DNA of 64,000 bases, taken from NCBI RefSeq assembly GCF_004217545.1, contig NZ_SHKY01000001.1, forward strand, positions 2,046,001 to 2,110,000, read 5' to 3'. Of the stretch, positions 48,288-57,165 are shown piece after piece. Position 1 is the first letter of the stretch; every line of letters starts with the position of its first letter. The notes beneath the pieces are model-generated. The model did not search any database. It was not told the DNA's origin and saw only the letters and a program-made list of their open reading frames with translations. Position numbers and translations under genes: made by a program. The stretch is from Krasilnikovia cinnamomea. Its GTDB lineage: Bacteria > Actinomycetota > Actinomycetes > Mycobacteriales > Micromonosporaceae.

Positions 48288-50993
48288 ATGCGGAGAACGA
48301 TCGTGACCGCCGGGCTGGCGGCGGTGCTGGTGCTGGGCACGGGGGCGCAGGCGTGGGCGGACCCACCCGAGCCCCCCACGGCGGCGCACCTGCCGTCCGG
48401 GTGGTCCTTCGAGGACGGCAGGCTGACCTGGCAGGCACCTCGGCGGGTGCCGATGGGTGACGCGGCCGTCGAGTTCTACTCCGGCGACCGGCTGCTGGGG
48501 CGGGCCCGGCCGCACCGGGGCGACCGTACGTTCACGCTCGACGTCGGTGCCGTCCCGGGCCTGGACGGCCTGCAGGTCCGCTCGGGTGGCCGGCGGCTCG
48601 ACGCGGCGGCGCCCGAGTCCCGGCTGCGCAACCGCAGCGCCCCACCCCCGCGGCAACTGCCGCCGGGCCCGGCCGCCGCGGTCGACCCGGGCCGCCCGGG
48701 TCCGTACGCGACGGTCACCGGCGAGTACGACCTGCCCGGCGTGAAGCTGCCCGACTTCCGGGAGAAGGTGGAGATGCGGGCGGTGGTGGTGGCCCCCAAG
48801 GGCGCGCCCGGTAGGCGCCCGCTGGCGCTGCTGCTGCACGGGCGCCACTACACCTGCTTCCAGGGCAAGGACGAGGACAAGGTGAGCGGCGACTGGCCGT
48901 GCCCCGCCGGCACCGAGTCGATCCCCAGCCACCGCGGCTACCTGCAGGCGCAGAAGCTGCTGGCCTCGCAGGGCTACGTGACCGTGTCCATCTCGGCCAA
49001 CGGCGTCAACGGCCAGGACTGGGCGGCCGAGGACGGCGGCGCCCAGGCCCGGTCCTCGCTGGTCCGGCTGCACCTGGCCCACTGGGCGGACTGGGCGGGC
49101 GGCGGCCGCGGGAAGGCCCCCGCGGTCGTGCGCTCCGCGCCGCCCGCCGACCTGTCGAAGGTCCTGCTCATGGGCCACTCGCGCGGCGGCGAGGGGGTCA
49201 ATCGGGCCGCCCTGGACAGCCTGTCCCCGCCCCCGGCGGCCCGCGACGGATACCCCGGCAAGGTGCGCTGGACGATCCGCGGCACGCTGCTCATCGGCCC
49301 CACCATCTTCGGGCAGAATCCCACCCCGGACGTGCCGTCGGCCACGATCCTGCCGGGCTGCGACGGCGACGTCTCCGACCTGCAGGGCCAGATGTACGTG
49401 GACGCCACGCGCGGGGTCGGCGGCGGCCGGGCCCTGCACAGCGCCGTGTACGTCGTCGGCGCCAACCACAACTTCTTCAACACCGAGTGGACTCCCGGCC
49501 AGGCGGCCGCCCCCGCGTGGGACGACTACTCCACCGAGGACGACCCGCTGTGCTCGGCCGGAAAGCCGACCCGGTTGACCGCCGGGCAGGAGCAGACCGT
49601 CGGGGCGACGTACCTTGCGGCCGCCGCGCGGCTGTTCGTGACGGGCGACGACCGGGTCCGGCCGCTGCTCGACGGCTCCGGGCTGCGGGCGCCGTCGGCC
49701 GACCCGGCGCGGGTGTTCACCCACGCGCTCGGCGGGGCCCGCACCCCGGTGCTGGTGCCGGAGGAGAAGACGAAGGTCAGCGGTGCCCGGGTGTGCGCGC
49801 AGTCGACCGACGAGGCCGCGGACGCCTGCCTGGACCCGCAGACCGTCTCGGCCACGTCGCCGCACTTCGTGCCGTTCGTGGTGCCCGAGGCGGGCCGGTA
49901 CGCGGTCCGGCTGGACTGGTCGGCGCCGGGCAGGCAGGCGACGGTACGGCCCGCGCGTCCGGTGTCGCTCGGCGGCGCACGGCAGCTCGCGTTGCGGATC
50001 GTGGTCGCGCCCAACACCACCGGGACGCCGTTCGCGGTGGCGGTGACGGACCGGGCGGGCAAGCGTACGGAGCTGGGCACGGTCACGGTGGACGGGCTGC
50101 CCGGTTCGGACTCCTCGGCCGCCTACTGGGGCCGGGAGGTCAGGGTGGCGGTCCCGGCCGGGGTGCGCGACGTCGCGGCGCTGCACCTGACCCCCAAGCA
50201 GGGCTCCGGCGCGGCGTTCCTGGTGGACGCGTGGGCGTGGCGGCCGGGCTCACCCGCGCCGCGCCCGGCGGCGCTGCCGCGCGTCGACCTGGGTTCGCTG
50301 ACGGTGAAGGAGGGTGACAAGGGCAGCAGGACGTACACGATCCCGGTGCGGGTGTCCGGGCGCGGCTCCGGCGCGGTGCGGCTGTTCCTCACCGACCCGC
50401 TCACCTATAAGCCGACCTCCTGGGTGGCGAAGGTCAAGCCCGGCACCCGCAGCATCCGGGTCCCGATCAAGGTCAAGGGCAACACCCGGTACGGCGAGGA
50501 TCGCGAACACACCCTGAACGCCAAGGCGGTACGCGGGCTGGTGGTCGGCGGGTACGTCGGCGCGCTGAAGGTCCGCGACGACGATCCGCAGCCGAAGGTC
50601 ACCGTGAAGCCGGTGCGCGACAAGGTGGCCGAGGGCGGCACGCTGTCCTGGAAGATCACCTCGTCGGCCCCGGCCGACAGTCCGCTGTTCGTGCAGTTCG
50701 TGCCGAGGCCCCCGGCGGCCGGTGCGGAACTGTCCAGCACGGACGTCGACTCGGAGTGGTTCATCACCAACTCGGGCGAGGAGCCGGAGCCGTCGCGGCC
50801 GCTGTCGGGTACGCAGCTGCAGCCGTACGTGGTGCTCGACGCCGGGGTGACCTCGGCGGAACTCACCGTGCCGACGGTCAAGGACGCCACGAAGGAGCCC
50901 GAGGAGCATGTCGAGTTCGCGGCGGGACTGCTACCCCGCGAGTTCGGCGACCCGATTCCGCTCGGCACCCTGACGGGCAAGGTCACGCCGTAG
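48288..50993 (+). CDS. Secreted alpha/beta-hydrolase with C-terminal beta domain
   Basis: This 901-residue protein has a signal peptide in residues 1-24 (cleavage after AWA) and a hydrolase domain of about 120-430. LALLLHGRHYTCF gives the oxyanion strand and LLMGHSRGGEG the nucleophile elbow (Ser at about 298), with downstream Asp/His candidates (VYVVGANHNFFN). The remaining 450 residues are beta-rich, ending in Calx-beta-like modules (VKEGDKGSRTYTIPVRVSG; VAEGGTLSWKITSSA). The large exported enzyme probably acts on polymers or lipids outside the cell. The ribosome-binding site is AGAGAGG. A palindrome sits directly upstream; a terminator follows. Confidence 0.82.
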   Translation: MRRTIVTAGLAAVLVLGTGAQAWADPPEPPTAAHLPSGWSFEDGRLTWQAPRRVPMGDAAVEFYSGDRLLGRARPHRGDRTFTLDVGAVPGLDGLQVRSGGRRLDAAAPESRLRNRSAPPPRQLPPGPAAAVDPGRPGPYATVTGEYDLPGVKLPDFREKVEMRAVVVAPKGAPGRRPLALLLHGRHYTCFQGKDEDKVSGDWPCPAGTESIPSHRGYLQAQKLLASQGYVTVSISANGVNGQDWAAEDGGAQARSSLVRLHLAHWADWAGGGRGKAPAVVRSAPPADLSKVLLMGHSRGGEGVNRAALDSLSPPPAARDGYPGKVRWTIRGTLLIGPTIFGQNPTPDVPSATILPGCDGDVSDLQGQMYVDATRGVGGGRALHSAVYVVGANHNFFNTEWTPGQAAAPAWDDYSTEDDPLCSAGKPTRLTAGQEQTVGATYLAAAARLFVTGDDRVRPLLDGSGLRAPSADPARVFTHALGGARTPVLVPEEKTKVSGARVCAQSTDEAADACLDPQTVSATSPHFVPFVVPEAGRYAVRLDWSAPGRQATVRPARPVSLGGARQLALRIVVAPNTTGTPFAVAVTDRAGKRTELGTVTVDGLPGSDSSAAYWGREVRVAVPAGVRDVAALHLTPKQGSGAAFLVDAWAWRPGSPAPRPAALPRVDLGSLTVKEGDKGSRTYTIPVRVSGRGSGAVRLFLTDPLTYKPTSWVAKVKPGTRSIRVPIKVKGNTRYGEDREHTLNAKAVRGLVVGGYVGALKVRDDDPQPKVTVKPVRDKVAEGGTLSWKITSSAPADSPLFVQFVPRPPAAGAELSSTDVDSEWFITNSGEEPEPSRPLSGTQLQPYVVLDAGVTSAELTVPTVKDATKEPEEHVEFAAGLLPREFGDPIPLGTLTGKVTP

Positions 50994-50995
50994 CA

Positions 50996-51036
50996 CAGGC
51001 GGGCGGGGCGGCGTGTGTCGCCGTCCCGCCCGCCTG
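50996..51036 (+). terminator. Terminator after the secreted hydrolase
   Basis: A long GC stem CAGGCGGGCGGG-GCGGCG/CGCCGT-CCCGCCCGCCTG with a TGTGT loop. Confidence 0.7.
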
Positions 51037-51117
51037 CGCTTGTCCTGACGGCTGAACGTCGACCGGGTAGCGTTGCTCGCGCAGTCGAGCCTCTACCCCT
51101 TGGGACGTGGTGATCGG

Positions 51118-52281
51118 ATGCTGTCGGAGTTCGCCGAGATGCTGCGCCGGCTGCGCACTGCGCGGGGTATGTCGGTGCGGGAACTCGCCGCCATGGCCCA
51201 CGTCGGCAAGTCACACGTACACGACCTGGAGACCGGCCGCCGTGGTCCCACGATGCGCGTGGCCCGCAGCCTCGACCAGGTGCTCGGCGCCGCCGGGCGG
51301 CTAACCGCAGCCATGGCCGCCGAGTCCGAGCCCACCGACGCTGCCGAGGTCGAGGCCGTCGAACTGGCCCGGCGGGTATCCGCGTCCGATCTCGGCAGTG
51401 AGACTCTCGACCGACTCGAACAGGCCGCGGACGAACTCGCCATGGCCTATGCGGCCACGCCGCCTGATCAGCTGCTCGTCCGTGTCCACCGCCACCTCGG
51501 CTATGTCGCATCGCTGCTCGACGCGAGGAAGACCCTCGAACAGCACCGGCGGCTGTTGGTCGTGGGCGGCTGGCTGGCACTGCTGCGGGCGACCGTGCAC
51601 GTCGACCTGCGACAGGACCCGGCCGCACATGCCTTCCTGCTGACCGCCGAGCAGTTTGCCGGGCAGGCCGGTCACTCGGAGATCGCCGCATGGTGCCTCG
51701 AAACCCGAGCCTGGCACGTGTTGACCTCTGGCGACTTCCGCACTGCGGTGCAATTGGCCCAGCACGCCCAGGCGGTCGCGCCACGCGGTGGATCAGCGCT
51801 GGTCCAGGCGACCGCTCAGGAAGGGCGGGCGTGGGCGCGACTCGGCGACCGTGAGCAGACCCGCCGAACGCTGGACCGAGTGGAGCGCATGGCGGACAGC
51901 CGTCCGGCGCCGGATCACCCCGAACACCATTTCCAGTACGACCCTGGCAAGGCCCGCTCGTACGCGGCGACGACGCTCGCGTGGTCCGGCGATCCCGCCG
52001 CCGAAGGACTCGCCCGCGAAGTCATCGCCGAGCTGGAGGTTGCCGGTGGCCGCCCGCGTCGCGTGGCGACGGCCCGGCTGGATCTCGGCTTGGCATTGGT
52101 CGCCGCCGACCGGCCGGACGAGGCCGCGACTGTCGCCGCCGAGGCGATCGCGTCCGGGCGGATCGCGCCGTCGAGCTGGTGGCGTGCACGTGAAGTCGTC
52201 GGCCGGGTCCGGCTTTCCGGTGTGCGTGAGGGCCGCGACCTACGCGACGCCTACGAGACGTTTCGGCCCGCCCAGTCCTGA
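51118..52281 (+). CDS. XRE-family regulator with TPR domain
   Basis: This 387-residue protein has an N-terminal Cro/C1 helix-turn-helix (LRTARGMSVRELAAMAHVGK; SHVHDLETGRRGP) followed by a TPR-like helical region (HLGYVASLLDARKTLEQHRR; AWCLETRAWHVLTSGDFRTA). Such proteins are common in streptomycetes and relatives as regulators of development or secondary metabolism; the peptide or protein they sense is unknown. ATG 51118 was chosen over the earlier in-frame codon. Two tiny genes follow in the same direction. Confidence 0.85.
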   Translation: MLSEFAEMLRRLRTARGMSVRELAAMAHVGKSHVHDLETGRRGPTMRVARSLDQVLGAAGRLTAAMAAESEPTDAAEVEAVELARRVSASDLGSETLDRLEQAADELAMAYAATPPDQLLVRVHRHLGYVASLLDARKTLEQHRRLLVVGGWLALLRATVHVDLRQDPAAHAFLLTAEQFAGQAGHSEIAAWCLETRAWHVLTSGDFRTAVQLAQHAQAVAPRGGSALVQATAQEGRAWARLGDREQTRRTLDRVERMADSRPAPDHPEHHFQYDPGKARSYAATTLAWSGDPAAEGLAREVIAELEVAGGRPRRVATARLDLGLALVAADRPDEAATVAAEAIASGRIAPSSWWRAREVVGRVRLSGVREGRDLRDAYETFRPAQS

Positions 52282-52437
52282 CCTGCCTGCGCCTGTCCGC
52301 GGACAGTCTCCGGGCGGCGCGGACACCGCACCCCTTCTCCGGCTGTGATCCGCCGGTGACGATCGGCGTGAGGGCGGGCGCCCCGTACCCGCACCGTCGG
52401 ATGCGCCCCGCCACAGTCGATCGAGGAGGCGGGTTTC

Positions 52438-52677
52438 GTGCCCCAACGGCGCAGAAGATGGCCGCTCACACGATGGTCCGAGCAGCGGCGACAGGCGGCG
52501 CTCAACGCTGCAGCGGCCGCCGAGACGGCCGAGCAACAGGCCGCACGGCGGCGGTTGCTGGAGCAGGCAACCGCACGGCTGGCGGTAAGGCCGTCGCCTG
52601 CTTCCGACCGGGCGGAACCGGACCAGCCGCTGCCAGGTGCCGTCCACGTCGCCCGCTCGCGGCGAGTAGCGCGTTGA
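52438..52677 (+). CDS. Small Arg/Ala-rich protein
   Basis: This 79-residue, strongly basic helical protein (MPQRRRRWPLTRWSEQRRQA; ETAEQQAARRRLLEQATARL) has no known family. GTG 52438 has GAGGAGG eight nt upstream. Its TGA overlaps the TTG of the next gene (TTGA), so the two are coupled. They follow the XRE-TPR gene. Confidence 0.65.
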   Translation: MPQRRRRWPLTRWSEQRRQAALNAAAAAETAEQQAARRRLLEQATARLAVRPSPASDRAEPDQPLPGAVHVARSRRVAR

Positions 52678-52889
52678 ACGACGAGCACATCGAAGAACGC
52701 CCGAGCTGGAGGTGCCGATCCTGTGGCGAGCCCTGGCCGTGCGACCAGGCCCAAGCGAACCTGGCCGCCACGTTGTCGCCCACGGCACTGCGCATCCACA
52801 TGTGGATCCGGCTGGAGATAGCTGCCCAGGACATGCCCCAGGGCCTGCCCAGCGAGATGTTCGAGCGCTTCCTCCGCTGGACCGGCTGA
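52674..52889 (+). CDS. Small protein with Cys pair (coupled gene)
   Basis: This 71-residue protein (LNDEHIEERPSWRCRSCGEP; WPCDQAQANLAATLSPTALR) has a CxxC-x4-C that could bind zinc. No ATG or GTG fits, so TTG 52674 overlapping the preceding TGA is the likeliest start. It resembles small proteins that accompany XRE-TPR regulators in Micromonosporaceae and may be their partner, which is inference. Confidence 0.6.
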   Translation: MNDEHIEERPSWRCRSCGEPWPCDQAQANLAATLSPTALRIHMWIRLEIAAQDMPQGLPSEMFERFLRWTG

Positions 52890-52938
52890 ACGCGACGATC
52901 CCCACCCACGCCGCCCCTAGCGTGCCCCGCTTTGCAGC

Positions 52939-53466
52939 TCAGAGCGGAGTTGGGCCAAGAGCCCGGCGGACGTCCGCGCACAGTGCGGGCAGGTCGACGC
53001 GACGGGTGGTGTCTACGCGCAGTACCGGTCCCAGCGCCAGCGGCTCGCCCCGCGCGGCCCAGTCGGCCCAGTCGGTGGCGAGCCGCTGCGCGTCGGCGTG
53101 CACGGCCGCGCGGCGCCGGGCCACGTACCGGGCGCGGGCCACCTCGGACGGCACGTCACACCACACTTCGACCGCTGCGGCGGCTCCCGCACCGAGCAGT
53201 CCCGCGCGGGCGTGCTCGAGATCGCGCGGCCGGAACCACCACGAGTCCACGACGACCGCCCCGGGGATGCGGGCGGCGAGCGCCCACACGGTCTCCATCG
53301 CCACCACACCCAGACCGGGCGGCACGACGCCGATCGCGCCGGCCAGCGCCTCCTTGATCCGGTCCTTGCTGAGAAACTCCGCCCCCAGACCCGAGGCCAG
53401 CGCTGGCCCCAGGGTGCTCTTGCCGGAGCCGGGCAGGCCGTTCACCAACACCACGTCGCGCGCCAC
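52939..53466 (-). CDS. P-loop kinase-like AAA protein
   Basis: This 175-residue protein opens VARDVVLVNGLPGSGKSTLG with a Walker A at GLPGSGKS and continues like small gluconate/nucleoside-type kinases (SKDRIKEALAG; VVVDSWWFRPRDLEHARAGL, split at 20). VEVWCDVPSEVARARYVARR is the usual lid region. The substrate is unknown. GTG 53466 places it just outside the aldo/keto reductase start; an ATG at 53535 would extend it but overlap that gene's start codon. Confidence 0.72.
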   Translation of the reverse strand: MARDVVLVNGLPGSGKSTLGPALASGLGAEFLSKDRIKEALAGAIGVVPPGLGVVAMETVWALAARIPGAVVVDSWWFRPRDLEHARAGLLGAGAAAAVEVWCDVPSEVARARYVARRRAAVHADAQRLATDWADWAARGEPLALGPVLRVDTTRRVDLPALCADVRRALGPTPL

Positions 53467-53520
53467 AGCGGGCAGGATCGCACGTCTCCCGAGGCGGCGG
53501 CGCGATGCCCGAAATCGCCG

Positions 53521-53526
53521 TAGGGT
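53521..53526 (+). promoter_or_regulatory. -10 box of leaderless transcript
   Basis: TAGGGT ends 7 nt before ATG 53534. Confidence 0.55.
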
Positions 53527-53533
53527 TACCCGC

Positions 53534-54385
53534 ATGACGGATTCATTCCCCCTGGGTGACCGCTCGGTCCACCGCGTCGGGTACGGGGCCATGCAGCTCG
53601 CCGGCCCGGGCGCGTTCGGGCCGCCCCGCGACCGGGACGCGGCGCTGGCCGTCCTGCGCCGCGCCGTCGAGCTGGGCGTCGACCACATCGACACGGCGCA
53701 GTACTACGGGCCGGGAGTGGTCAACGATCTGATCAGGGAGGCGCTGTACCCGTACCCGGAGGGGTTGGCGCTGGTGTCGAAGGTCGGCGCGGTCCGCGAC
53801 ACCGAGGGCCGGTGGTTGCCGGCACTGGCGCCGGATCAGTTGCGCGCCGGTGTGCACGACAACCTGCGGGCGCTGCGGGTGGACCGGCTGGACGTGGTCA
53901 ACCTGCGGCTGATGGACGACGGGCAGGCGTTCGACGAGCAGCTCGAAACCATGATCGCGATCCGGGACGAGGGCCTGATCTCGGGCATCGGGCTCAGCAA
54001 CGTCTCCATCGAGCAGCTCGTGCACGCGGTGCAACGCACCGAGATCGTCTGCGTGCAGAATCCGCTGAACCTGCTGGAACGCGCGTCGCTGCCGGTGCTG
54101 CGCGAGTGTGAGCAGCTGGGCATCGCGTTCGTGCCGTTCTTCCCGCTCGGCTCGGCGTTCGGCGAGGCGAACCGGCTGCTCACCCATCCGGGCGTGGAGG
54201 CGACCGCGGAGCGGCTGGGCGCGACGCCGTCGCAGGTGGCGCTGGCGTGGCTGCTCGACCTGGCCCCGAACGTGCTGCTGATCCCGGGCACGTCGTCGCT
54301 GTCGCACCTGGAGGAGAACGTGGCGGTGGCGCGGGTACGCCTGGACGACGACGCGCGCAAGGTCCTGGACGCCGTCCCCCTGTGA
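53534..54385 (+). CDS. Aldo/keto reductase
   Basis: This 283-residue TIM-barrel NADPH-dependent oxidoreductase has the family residues GVDHIDTAQYYGP (catalytic Asp and Tyr), LVSKVGAVRD (Lys), and the C-terminal NADPH loop LIPGTSSLSHLEENV. It reduces aldehydes or ketones; the substrate is unknown. The start is fixed by a TAGGGT -10 box 7 nt upstream. Confidence 0.93.
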   Translation: MTDSFPLGDRSVHRVGYGAMQLAGPGAFGPPRDRDAALAVLRRAVELGVDHIDTAQYYGPGVVNDLIREALYPYPEGLALVSKVGAVRDTEGRWLPALAPDQLRAGVHDNLRALRVDRLDVVNLRLMDDGQAFDEQLETMIAIRDEGLISGIGLSNVSIEQLVHAVQRTEIVCVQNPLNLLERASLPVLRECEQLGIAFVPFFPLGSAFGEANRLLTHPGVEATAERLGATPSQVALAWLLDLAPNVLLIPGTSSLSHLEENVAVARVRLDDDARKVLDAVPL

Positions 54386-54500
54386 CGGCCTGACCTGTCG
54401 AGCGCGCCGCGTAACCCACGCAACCGAAGCTCGTTGAGCCAGGTTTGGCGGCGTTCAGCCGGAACGCCACAAGCCTTGACCGGGGCAAGCGGGGCACCAC

Positions 54501-55148
54501 ATGGCAGGAACGATCAAGTCTGCTGAGGAGACGATACGGAGCCATCCGTGGACGGCCGGCTCGGCGATCATCGGAGCCCTCGCGCTTGTCGTGGCGGTTC
54601 TCGCCTACGTCAACGACCTGGCGGGCGACGCCGATGCCAGCGAGAAGGACGCTGTCGCGGCGTGCGCGCCCGTGCAGATGATCGAGGCCGGGGATTCCTC
54701 CACCAGGTTGCGCCCACCGGGCCAGGTATTCGTCGAATGGACCAGGTCTCCGACCCTTGCCGGACGCGTGTCCGCCTCGGTGAGGTGGGTCGACAACGAT
54801 CCCCGAACCTCTTTCGGCCTGCTCGAGGTGACCGGACGGTACGGGGTTTCCCACCGCGATGACACACCCGTCCGGCTGGACGGCCGGGCCCTGCCCAGTC
54901 CAGGCATCTGCGGGCATTGGTATCGGCGCTACAACGACAAGGACGACGGCGAGCGAGGCGTCTTCTTCGACGGGTTGTGGGCTGACGAACCATATTGTTT
55001 CTCGCCGAACTCGTCCGCCGAGTGGACCGGCGTTAACAAGGCGCCGTTCCCGTCCGTCGGCGCTCCGCCGAAATGTGAAACAGCGCCCTGGAATGACGGT
55101 TGGGGCTCCGCCGACCGTCCGGGAGTGCCCCGCGACACGACAGAGTGA
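54501..55148 (+). CDS. Single-TM hypothetical protein
   Basis: This 215-residue protein begins MAGTIKSAEETIRSHPWTAG and has one transmembrane helix (about 19-41, SAIIGALALVVAVLAYV). An external domain with several Cys (AACAPVQM; GICGHWYRR; PYCFSPNSS; PKCETAP) follows, probably disulphide-bonded. No family is recognised. No strong ribosome-binding site precedes it. Confidence 0.6.
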   Translation: MAGTIKSAEETIRSHPWTAGSAIIGALALVVAVLAYVNDLAGDADASEKDAVAACAPVQMIEAGDSSTRLRPPGQVFVEWTRSPTLAGRVSASVRWVDNDPRTSFGLLEVTGRYGVSHRDDTPVRLDGRALPSPGICGHWYRRYNDKDDGERGVFFDGLWADEPYCFSPNSSAEWTGVNKAPFPSVGAPPKCETAPWNDGWGSADRPGVPRDTTE

Positions 55149-55178
55149 ACCGCGAACGGCAACGCGACGGGGCGCGGC

Positions 55179-55184
55179 TACGGT
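55179..55184 (+). promoter_or_regulatory. -10 box of leaderless transcript
   Basis: TACGGT ends 7 nt before GTG 55192. Confidence 0.5.
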
Positions 55185-55191
55185 CGGGAGC

Positions 55192-55929
55192 GTGGAAGGG
55201 CTCTTCGAGGATCTGGCCGGCGCCGCGGCGGGCGTACCCCTGACGGGTTGGGAGTTCGCCTGGCTGGACGGCCGCGCCATCGGCGCCGAGCCCTCGTGGT
55301 CCTTCCCGGACCTTGCCCGGCCGCTGGTGCGCCGCGCCCGCAGCCTGCTCGACCTCGACACCGGCGGCGGTGAGCTGCTGGCCGACCTGGCTCCGCTGCC
55401 CGCGCACACGGTCGCGGTCGAGGGCTGGCCGCCGAACGTGCCGGTGGCCCGGGACCGCCTGACGCCGTTCGGGGTGTCGGTGGTCACCGAGCTGCCCGGT
55501 GGCGAGGAGGAGTTCGACGTGGCGCTGAGCCGCCACGGCCGGCTGCCCGCGGCCGACCTGGCCCGGCTGCTGCTCCCGGGCGGCATCCTGCTCAGCCAGC
55601 AGGTCGGCAGCGACGACCTGGCCGAGCTGAACGCGGAGCTGGGCGCGCCGCCGCCACACGCCCAGCGGTGGGCGGCCGACGACGCGGTCGCGGCGCTGAC
55701 CGCCGCCGGGCTGGAGATCACGGATGTACGCGAGGAGCGGCCGACGCTGACGTTCCGCGACATCGGGGCGGTGGTCTACCAGCTGCGTTCGGTGCCGTGG
55801 CAGGTCCACGACTTCACCCCGCAACGGTACGACCGGCAGCTGCGCCGCCTCGACGCGCTGATCCGCACGTACGGCGGCCTGACCGTGACCGCGCACCGCT
55901 TTCTGGTCCGCGCCGAGCGACCCGGATAG
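55192..55929 (+). CDS. Class I SAM-dependent methyltransferase-like protein
   Basis: This 245-residue protein has a Rossmann methyltransferase outline: LLDLDTGGGELLADLA (motif I), VAVEGWPPNVPVAR (acidic strand 2), FDVALSRHG (motif IV) and LLPGGILLSQQVG (motif V/VI). It resembles UbiE/Trm-type enzymes; the substrate is unknown. GTG 55192 follows a TACGGT at leaderless spacing. Confidence 0.82.
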   Translation: MEGLFEDLAGAAAGVPLTGWEFAWLDGRAIGAEPSWSFPDLARPLVRRARSLLDLDTGGGELLADLAPLPAHTVAVEGWPPNVPVARDRLTPFGVSVVTELPGGEEEFDVALSRHGRLPAADLARLLLPGGILLSQQVGSDDLAELNAELGAPPPHAQRWAADDAVAALTAAGLEITDVREERPTLTFRDIGAVVYQLRSVPWQVHDFTPQRYDRQLRRLDALIRTYGGLTVTAHRFLVRAERPG

Positions 55930-56084
55930 GCAACCGGGCAGCCCCCGGCCGGGTGACGCCAGGGGATCAGAATGCATCCTCCGATGCGGGTCGCCCGAAG
56001 GTGCACGGTATCCGGGACGGCCGCCTCTGACCCCGGCCGACACGGAGGGTCATTCTCTCAACGTGATTCGTTACGTTGGAGCTC

Positions 56085-56405
56085 ATGGATCTCTCCACCT
56101 CCGACCTCCTGATCGGACTGGGTCTCATCGCCGTGGCCACCTGCGCCGCCAGCGCCGTGTACGCGCGCGTGCGCGCCAGCCGCCGGGCACCGTGGCGGCC
56201 CATGGCGTCCGCACACCCGGACCGCGCCACACCGATCGCGCGCTTGTACGGCACGGCGCAACCCGGCTCCCCGCAGGGGCATGCGCGGCACACGACGGAG
56301 TCACCGGATCAGTCCGGCCGCCACTTCGTGCGCGACGAGCTGCTGTACGCGAAGACGTACCGGATCGGCCCCGACCGGCGCGTGCGGGCGCAGACCCCGC
56401 GATGA
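56085..56405 (+). CDS. Small membrane protein
   Basis: This 106-residue protein has one transmembrane helix near the start (DLLIGLGLIAVATCAASAVY) and a basic cytoplasmic tail rich in Arg and Pro. Function unknown. ATG 56085 is preferred over TTG 56076. It is convergent with the methyltransferase gene. Confidence 0.55.
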   Translation: MDLSTSDLLIGLGLIAVATCAASAVYARVRASRRAPWRPMASAHPDRATPIARLYGTAQPGSPQGHARHTTESPDQSGRHFVRDELLYAKTYRIGPDRRVRAQTPR

Positions 56406-56424
56406 CACCCCGATCGGTCACCGT

Positions 56425-57165
56425 TCAGCGTGGGCGGTGACCGATCGCCAGCACCGTACGGATGTCCATGGTGATCCGCCCGCCCAGCCCGTCGATGGCG
56501 GCGGCCAGCCCCGCGAGGATCGTCTGCCGTTCGCGTTCCGGGCGCTGCCGGAACGGCGCAAACGTCTCGGTGAGCCGCAGATACCCCTGCGTCGTCAGCT
56601 CGGGATACCGGTGCCATTCCACGGCCCGCGCGTCGGCGAACAACCCGCTGCCCACGATGTCGTCGTACGCGAACCCCGCGGACCGCCGGGGAACCGCCTC
56701 CGGTCCGTCGACGGCCTGGTACACCTCGTCGATGGCGTGACTGGCCGCCGGGGCGGCGTACTCGAAGCGGTTGTGGAAGACGGCCAGCGTGCCGCCCGGC
56801 GCGAGCGCGTCGTGCGCCCGCCGGGCGCGGGTCGGCGGGTCCATCCAGTGCCAGGCGCTCGCGCAGGCCAGCATGTCGGCGCCGCCCGGCGGCGGTGCCC
56901 AGTCCTCGAAGCGGACCGCCTCCACCTGGACCTGCGGGAACTTCGCGGCCAGCACGGCGGCCATCCGCGTGTCCGGCTCGACGCAGGTGACCGGCGCACC
57001 GAGCCGCAGCAGCAGTTCCGTCCCCTGTCCCGTCCCGGCGCCGATGTCCACGACCGCGTGCGGGGTGCCGCCGTGATACGCGCGGACGGTGTCGAGCAGT
57101 TCCCCGGGGTATCCGGGCCGGATGTCGTCGTAGAGTGCGGCGACCTCGCCGAAGAGGGTGCTCAT
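56425..57165 (-). CDS. Class I SAM-dependent methyltransferase
   Basis: This 246-residue protein has motif I VVDIGAGTGQGTELLLRLG, motif II VTCVEPDTRM and motif IV DMLACASAWHWM. The C-terminal region (TLAVFHNRFEY; RYPELTTQGYLRLTETFAPF) is that of the UbiE/COQ5-like methyltransferase 11 group. Its ATG overlaps the G5-domain gene's TGA (ATGA), so the two are coupled. Confidence 0.88.
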   Translation of the reverse strand: MSTLFGEVAALYDDIRPGYPGELLDTVRAYHGGTPHAVVDIGAGTGQGTELLLRLGAPVTCVEPDTRMAAVLAAKFPQVQVEAVRFEDWAPPPGGADMLACASAWHWMDPPTRARRAHDALAPGGTLAVFHNRFEYAAPAASHAIDEVYQAVDGPEAVPRRSAGFAYDDIVGSGLFADARAVEWHRYPELTTQGYLRLTETFAPFRQRPERERQTILAGLAAAIDGLGGRITMDIRTVLAIGHRPR

